From assembly GCA_003452185.1 (NCBI GenBank), contig DMJJ01000586.1:1-10439 (forward strand): a DNA stretch of 10,439 bases, given 5' to 3'. A program made the position numbers and the translations under genes. Shown here piece after piece: positions 7,901-10,439 of this stretch. The notes beneath the pieces are model-generated. The model saw only the letters and a list, made by a program, of their open reading frames with translations. It made no database searches and had not been told where the DNA came from. Numbering within the stretch: the stretch's first letter is position 1; each line of letters opens with the position of its first letter. The stretch is from Verrucomicrobiales bacterium. Its GTDB lineage: Bacteria > Verrucomicrobiota > Verrucomicrobiia > Limisphaerales > UBA11320.

Positions 7901-9067
7901 AGCGGGCCGGGCAAGCTGCAGATTCGCGCGGGGAGCATGGATCTGGGGATGTCCGACGGCGTCCAATCGCTGGGCATTGCCAAGTCCGCCCAGATCCCCA
8001 CCACGCCCAAGGGGGCCGAGCTGGACATCGACCTGGCAGGCGACTTTGACGCCCTCTCTTCGAGCGTCACTTCCCGGTACGGAGGGGACATTCATCTCAC
8101 GAGCGGCGGTAGGATCAACGTGGGGTCCCAGGAGTTGACCAGCGACAGCGGGGTGCCGAGGGGGATCGTCTCCCTCTGGGCCGGGAACATCGACGTGCGG
8201 GCGCATGGCGACATCGAGGTCAACGGCTCCCGCATCGCCACGTACGATGGCGGGAACATTCACCTCTACTCCGAGACCGGGAGCGTCGACGCCGGCAAGG
8301 GCGGCTCGGGGTTTGTTATCGTGGAAAAGCCATACGTCGATCCCGGCTCCGGGGAGCTGGTCATCGCCAAGGCGACCATCCCGGGCAGCGGCGTCATGAC
8401 CACCAGCTACCCTGGGGACATTCCCGGGGCGCCCACTCCCCAGCTCGGAAGCATCGCCGTCGAGACCCCCAAGGGGGACATCCGGGCCGGGGCCGGCGGG
8501 TTCGTCCAGATCGACCTGAACGGGCATGCCAACCACGATGCCAGCGTCACGCTGAACGCCGGCACGCGCAACCCCGACGGCTCCGTACTCTACAAGGGGA
8601 GCATCCTGGCCAACGGCTCCGGCGTCATTGGAAACAAGGTTGATCTCAAGGCCACTGGCGACATCACCGGCCTGGTGGTCGCCCAGGGAAACCTGAACAT
8701 TCGGGCTGACCAAAACGTCTCCGTCACGGCAATCGGGCAGGGGGCGGTGAATGTGAGCTCCAGCGCTGGGAGCGTCTCGGGGACGATCGTCGGGGTGGGG
8801 GCGGTGAGCGTCTCCGGATCCACCATCAATGCAAACGTCGTTGCCGGTCCGGGGCAGGCGAACGTCACCGGAACGGTGGCCGGGAACGGGAACCAGGCCG
8901 GGGCGGCCGTGGTGAGCACCGCGGGCCAGACCGACTCGAAGAAGGCGGACGAGGTGGTCTCAAGCCCGGCAGCGGCGAGGGAAGTCCCCGGCGAGGCCAA
9001 GCCCCAGAAGGCCCTCTTGACCAAGCGGCGGATGAGCCGTGTGACGGTCATTTTCCCAACCTCCTAG
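4958..9067 (+). CDS. filamentous-haemagglutinin-like TpsA exoprotein (two-partner secretion substrate)
   Basis: A 1369-residue exported protein, probably carried across the outer membrane by the TpsB encoded just upstream. The N-terminus is long and basic, with a hydrophobic stretch only at about 48-68 (SSWFASPLPFAGFCLL), so it is an extended signal region ending near AHG (68-70). The TPS/haemagglutination domain follows from 71 to about 330, with NPEGMQVVTGSAQ, FLNWSSFNIG, an 'R-NDINPSQILG' segment and NQNG at 152-155 in the place of the usual NPNG. LLDPTDI occurs at 388-394. The remainder is rich in 'GG-D/N/S-I/V ... AG' repeats typical of a right-handed beta-helix, including GGDVSITAGKDVSAF and DGGNIHLYSETGSVDAG. 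The C-terminal part (GVIGNKVDLKATGDITGLVV ... VSGTIVGVG) recalls the DUF3739-like ends of such proteins. The tail is a Lys/Glu/Ala-rich linker, KRR, then RVTVIFPTS. No CDI VENN motif or toxin domain was seen. Adhesion or matrix formation is the likely role; the ligand is unknown. Confidence 0.88.
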   Translation: MNPKSHSKRSQQSIASQPPGGRSPLPRGIEDPGLFIESWEFTRAARSSWFASPLPFAGFCLLSSSFLAHGNPEGMQVVTGSAQASRSGSQLTVSVGSQNAFLNWSSFNIGRGETTLFQQPSASSVVWNRINDINPSQILGNLRANGMVVLANQNGFYFGSEAFVKAAGLYITTAPINPSISEPGSFTFEGAPPAIPVVNYGRLETEKGGSLFVIAKEIDNHGSISAPGGTVGLVAGDSVMISDRPDGRGISVQVRLPAGSIDNHGQVSADAGHLLMQARTVNQSGIVHADSVREVGGVVEIFASERISLGAGSRISADGESQVPSAGGRITIKSDHVFTDEAGSVVSAAGGKLGGNGGQMELSATYMEAIHSALDASAAKGWSYGSLLLDPTDINLSSSGSGSAPGGVVHSGDGAGALNLNVNTAFAGFSSITLEATKSINLKVGTTWKLDDSTGKDLPGSLLTLRAGTDIKFEPGSSIQGGHNWSVSLTAGASFTGASEPVRGTGNVTLGGDSYIETGKGDIQVAAGNGVTVGQGAIRTIEGGSIRVTALAGSVNTGSNPNGYDFTLDAPGYVASQNLGGISTRSGGDVSITAGKDVSAFLPPANGIGVTSEAGTGAYGAEHGNVTIAAGGNVTGHYMLRNGEGSIHAGGNAGTASRQFALSLVKGRWAVDAGASISLQEVRNPNGIFNQPGTTTVPVNFHFDYDPAAAVSLAAANQILLTGTSLPRSAGGLGIPVIYPPSLSLSAGSGGVVLGSDVTLFPSPTGNLSVHTTAGGDFASSNPTLLRRLVLSDSDKRDWRESIDFTSSDAGNNVLHFNDTTPAIIDVAGSVSQVALQLAKPTQMSVAGDMKNSSLKAQNFHETDVTSLTVGGAIKYRAFYTFLDLPEGAPDPLLDYVLQYASLSSQLQSALSYNPTLHRIAFAGIMQSEERDALKSITVPDPYDPTGLNRLPAQIAPPALIDKLYHDSQDVPTVPLPGIAVSGPGKLQIRAGSMDLGMSDGVQSLGIAKSAQIPTTPKGAELDIDLAGDFDALSSSVTSRYGGDIHLTSGGRINVGSQELTSDSGVPRGIVSLWAGNIDVRAHGDIEVNGSRIATYDGGNIHLYSETGSVDAGKGGSGFVIVEKPYVDPGSGELVIAKATIPGSGVMTTSYPGDIPGAPTPQLGSIAVETPKGDIRAGAGGFVQIDLNGHANHDASVTLNAGTRNPDGSVLYKGSILANGSGVIGNKVDLKATGDITGLVVAQGNLNIRADQNVSVTAIGQGAVNVSSSAGSVSGTIVGVGAVSVSGSTINANVVAGPGQANVTGTVAGNGNQAGAAVVSTAGQTDSKKADEVVSSPAAAREVPGEAKPQKALLTKRRMSRVTVIFPTS

Positions 9068-9095
9068 CGGGGGCGGCGATCTCCTCCAAATGGAC

Positions 9096-9115
9096 CTCCC
9101 CTCGGTGGGGGGGAG
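9096..9115 (+). terminator. possible terminator hairpin after the TpsA gene
   Basis: CTCCCC (9096-9101) can pair with GGGGAG (9110-9115) over an 8-base loop, about 30 bases after the TpsA stop. A loose T-rich string (TTGTTTT) follows at about 9127-9133, too far for a standard intrinsic terminator. The call is weak. Confidence 0.3.
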
Positions 9116-9155
9116 CCGTACAGACCTTGTTTTGCGGCCTTTCGGCGCACCTCCC

Positions 9156-9171
9156 GGCCCCGCGAGGGGCC
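9156..9171 (+). terminator. GNRA-loop hairpin in the TpsA-AraC gap
   Basis: GGCCCC-GCGA-GGGGCC is a perfect 6-bp all-GC stem closed by a GNRA tetraloop, so it should be very stable in RNA. No T-run follows. It may help end the TpsB-TpsA transcript or stabilise its 3' end, together with the hairpin at 9096-9115. Confidence 0.35.
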
Positions 9172-9211
9172 CTTCAGGCTCCTGCCAAAGTTAACCTAGC
9201 CGACACACGGT

Positions 9212-9233
9212 TGTAGCCTGCCTTCTGTAGCCT
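9212..9233. repeat. short direct repeat TGTAGCCT upstream of the AraC-family gene
   Basis: TGTAGCCT occurs at 9212-9219 and again at 9226-9233, a 14-base period, about 75-100 bases before the regulator's ATG. Direct repeats upstream of AraC-family genes can be operator half-sites. Two 8-base copies are too little to show this, and chance is possible. Confidence 0.3.
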
Positions 9234-9309
9234 CCTCTCATCGGACGCCGCCCCCCCTGCGCCTGTTCGCGGGAAGGGAAGGGGGTGGCTGAGTGCAACC
9301 CGAGGTATT

Positions 9310-10194
9310 ATGAAAAAGTTGTCTGCATGGTACGGACCCCATCTCGCCGTGGGGGAGATCGCCATCCCGGCCGGCGGGGAGTGGCAGCCCCGGATGTCCA
9401 CCTGGTGTCTCATCCACGTCGTCGCCGGTGGCGGCTACTGGCTTCAGCCCAGGACCCAGCACCTTTTGGATGCCTCTGCCCTCCTGTTTCTAAGCCCTGC
9501 ACTTGACGGAACGGTCCGTGCTAGCCAGATCGGGGAGCTTCGGCTGCTGTACGTGCCCGTGGAGCCTGAGCGGCTCACCGGGCTCTTCACCCTTGATGAA
9601 CAGCGAAACCTCAAGAGCGTGGCAGCCCGCCGTGAGGGTTCCTTCCGGATCATGCCCCCCTCCTCGTCTCTGGCGACCCGCATGAAGTCGCTCTGCGAGT
9701 TGAAAAACCGTACGGGCCCGGCATTCCGTCTCCATCTGCTGCAGCTTTTCTGCGAAGCCTGCGGGAGCGAGTTGACCGAGCCTGTTCCCGAGGCGGCCCC
9801 GGCGCCTGACGCGAAAGCCCGCCTCCGGGAGCTGCTGAATCAGACCCCGACCTCCGAGCTTCTTGGAATGAGCTTCTCCGAGCTCGGCAGATTGACGCGC
9901 TGCACCCCGCGGCACCTGAGCCGGATCTTCCAGGAGCTGGTCGGGGTGTCCTTCCGCGATAAGCACACCGAGCTCCGCCTCTCGCGGGCCTGTGAGCTCC
10001 TGGCCACGAGCGAAGCCAAGATTGTCGACGTGGCCATGGAGAGCGGGTACCAGTCGCTGAGCCTCTTCAACCTGATGTTCACGCGACGGTTTGGAGTAAG
10101 CCCCGGCCGGTGGCGACAGAATCTTCGGAAGCAGCATGGATCAACCCCAGCGGCTCTCCGCCCCGAGCGCGCCCTCGCGGGTGCCGGCCGATAG
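9310..10194 (+). CDS. AraC-family transcriptional regulator
   Basis: A 294-residue DNA-binding regulator. The C-terminal AraC/XylS domain (about 183-272) has two helix-turn-helix units, near 188-210 (FSELGRLTRCTPRHLSRIF) and 237-260. It ends in the family signature GYQSLSLFNLMF-TRRFGVSPGRWR at 246-269. The N-terminal part (about 1-110) is strand-rich with IAIPAGGEW and VVAGGGYWLQ segments, fitting a cupin-like sensing domain, although ligand residues cannot be named. A helical linker (about 117-155) and a Pro/Ala/Glu-rich hinge (157-167) connect the two. The ATG at 9310 has only GAGG (9302-9305) at short spacing. The gene lies 242 bases downstream of the TpsA gene in the same direction, so control of the secretion operon is an inference from position only. 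Its own promoter probably lies in the gap. Confidence 0.92.
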   Translation: MKKLSAWYGPHLAVGEIAIPAGGEWQPRMSTWCLIHVVAGGGYWLQPRTQHLLDASALLFLSPALDGTVRASQIGELRLLYVPVEPERLTGLFTLDEQRNLKSVAARREGSFRIMPPSSSLATRMKSLCELKNRTGPAFRLHLLQLFCEACGSELTEPVPEAAPAPDAKARLRELLNQTPTSELLGMSFSELGRLTRCTPRHLSRIFQELVGVSFRDKHTELRLSRACELLATSEAKIVDVAMESGYQSLSLFNLMFTRRFGVSPGRWRQNLRKQHGSTPAALRPERALAGAGR

Positions 10195-10220
10195 CCGCCG
10201 ACACCCCTCCGCCGACACCC
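10195..10220. repeat. 12-bp direct repeat CCGCCGACACCC between the AraC-family gene and the membrane-protein gene
   Basis: CCGCCGACACCC occurs at 10195-10206 and exactly again at 10209-10220, a 14-base period, starting directly after the regulator's stop. It lies 21 bases before the next ATG. It could be a local duplication or a binding site for a regulator recognising direct repeats. The period equals that of the repeat at 9212-9233, but the sequences differ. Confidence 0.5.
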
Positions 10221-10241
10221 GTTTCATCCGCCCTGCCCAAC

Positions 10242-10439
10242 ATGCTTGGCAACCGATCCATCGGGCTCAGAACCCTCTCGCTCGCCGGACTCCTCCTGCT
10301 GGTCACGCTCAGCTTCTGGGGATGGGTCCTCGTCTGGGAGTCCCCCGTGTGGGAGGATCGGGACGCGCTGCAGCGATCGCTCCTGTTGAACGAGTTCCTC
10401 CTTGTGGGGGTGCTCTTTGGGGCGGGCGGGGGGCGGATC
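10242..10439 (+). CDS. N-terminal part of an unrecognised membrane protein, cut by the window edge
   Basis: The frame from ATG 10242 is open for 66 codons to the end of the window. It begins MLGNRSIGLRTLSLAGLL, followed by a strong hydrophobic segment (about 12-33, ending FWGWVLVW). Next comes a short charged loop (ESPVWEDRDALQRS, about 34-47) and the beginning of a second hydrophobic segment (about 48-61, LLLNEFLLVGVLFGAG). The basic N-terminus suggests that the loop faces outward. I do not recognise a family. It follows the regulator by 47 bases on the same strand, so it may be co-transcribed. No ribosome binding site is seen. The protein-like hydrophobicity pattern is the main support for it being real. 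Confidence 0.55.
   Translation, partial: MLGNRSIGLRTLSLAGLLLLVTLSFWGWVLVWESPVWEDRDALQRSLLLNEFLLVGVLFGAGGGRI

Noticed and set aside
7361..8713. 450-codon open frame on the - strand inside the TpsA gene
   Set aside because: Antisense to a clearly coding region; composition is dominated by Gly, Asp, Val and Arg with no recognisable motifs. A GC-codon shadow.
8900..9067. CDI-type toxin end on the TpsA, with an immunity gene after it
   Set aside because: No VENN motif or toxin-like globular domain is visible, and the next gene is an AraC regulator 242 bases away rather than a small immunity protein.
1..10439. CRISPR array, tRNA, rRNA or insertion sequence
   Set aside because: No regularly spaced repeats with unique spacers, no cloverleaf or rRNA-like sequence, and no transposase-like protein were seen by eye on either strand.

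Overview
The window is high-GC bacterial DNA with five complete or near-complete genes and a sixth cut by the right edge, all on the + strand. Its protein families point to Verrucomicrobiota. The exported protein at 1588-2847 ends in a 'WTP-IATN ... PVDPADLQRYFRMIIP' module that I associate with verrucomicrobial secreted proteins. Its N-terminal 'DMLVGFR' segment resembles the start of many PEP-CTERM-type proteins from that phylum. The filamentous-haemagglutinin-like protein also looks like the verrucomicrobial form of its family. This placement rests on motif memory, not on a search.

Layout: (1) 102-1235 is an FKBP-type peptidyl-prolyl isomerase with two FKBP units, the first degenerate. Its frame is open to the left window edge. 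A hairpin sits directly after its stop. (2) 1236-1587 is a 352-base non-coding gap. (3) 1588-2847 is an exported protein with an IPT/TIG domain. A perfect 16-bp-stem hairpin follows at 2908-2942. (4) About 2999-4939 is a TpsB/FhaC/ShlB-type outer-membrane transporter. (5) 4958-9067 is its probable 1369-residue TpsA exoprotein substrate, 18 bases downstream with a strong ribosome binding site. (6) 9068-9309 is a gap holding two possible hairpins and a short direct repeat. (7) 9310-10194 is an AraC-family regulator. (8) From 10242 to the right edge is the start of a small membrane protein.

Working together: the TpsB-TpsA pair forms a two-partner (type Vb) secretion operon. Such a system exports a large beta-helical protein across the outer membrane and displays or releases it. 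The TIG protein is another exported, possibly adhesive or surface, protein, and the FKBP could assist folding of exported proteins if it is itself exported. The AraC regulator is a plausible but unproven controller of the locus. The TpsA has no CDI-type toxin end; it finishes in a charged linker, a basic cluster and a short beta-strand-like tail. No tRNA, rRNA, insertion sequence or CRISPR array was seen.
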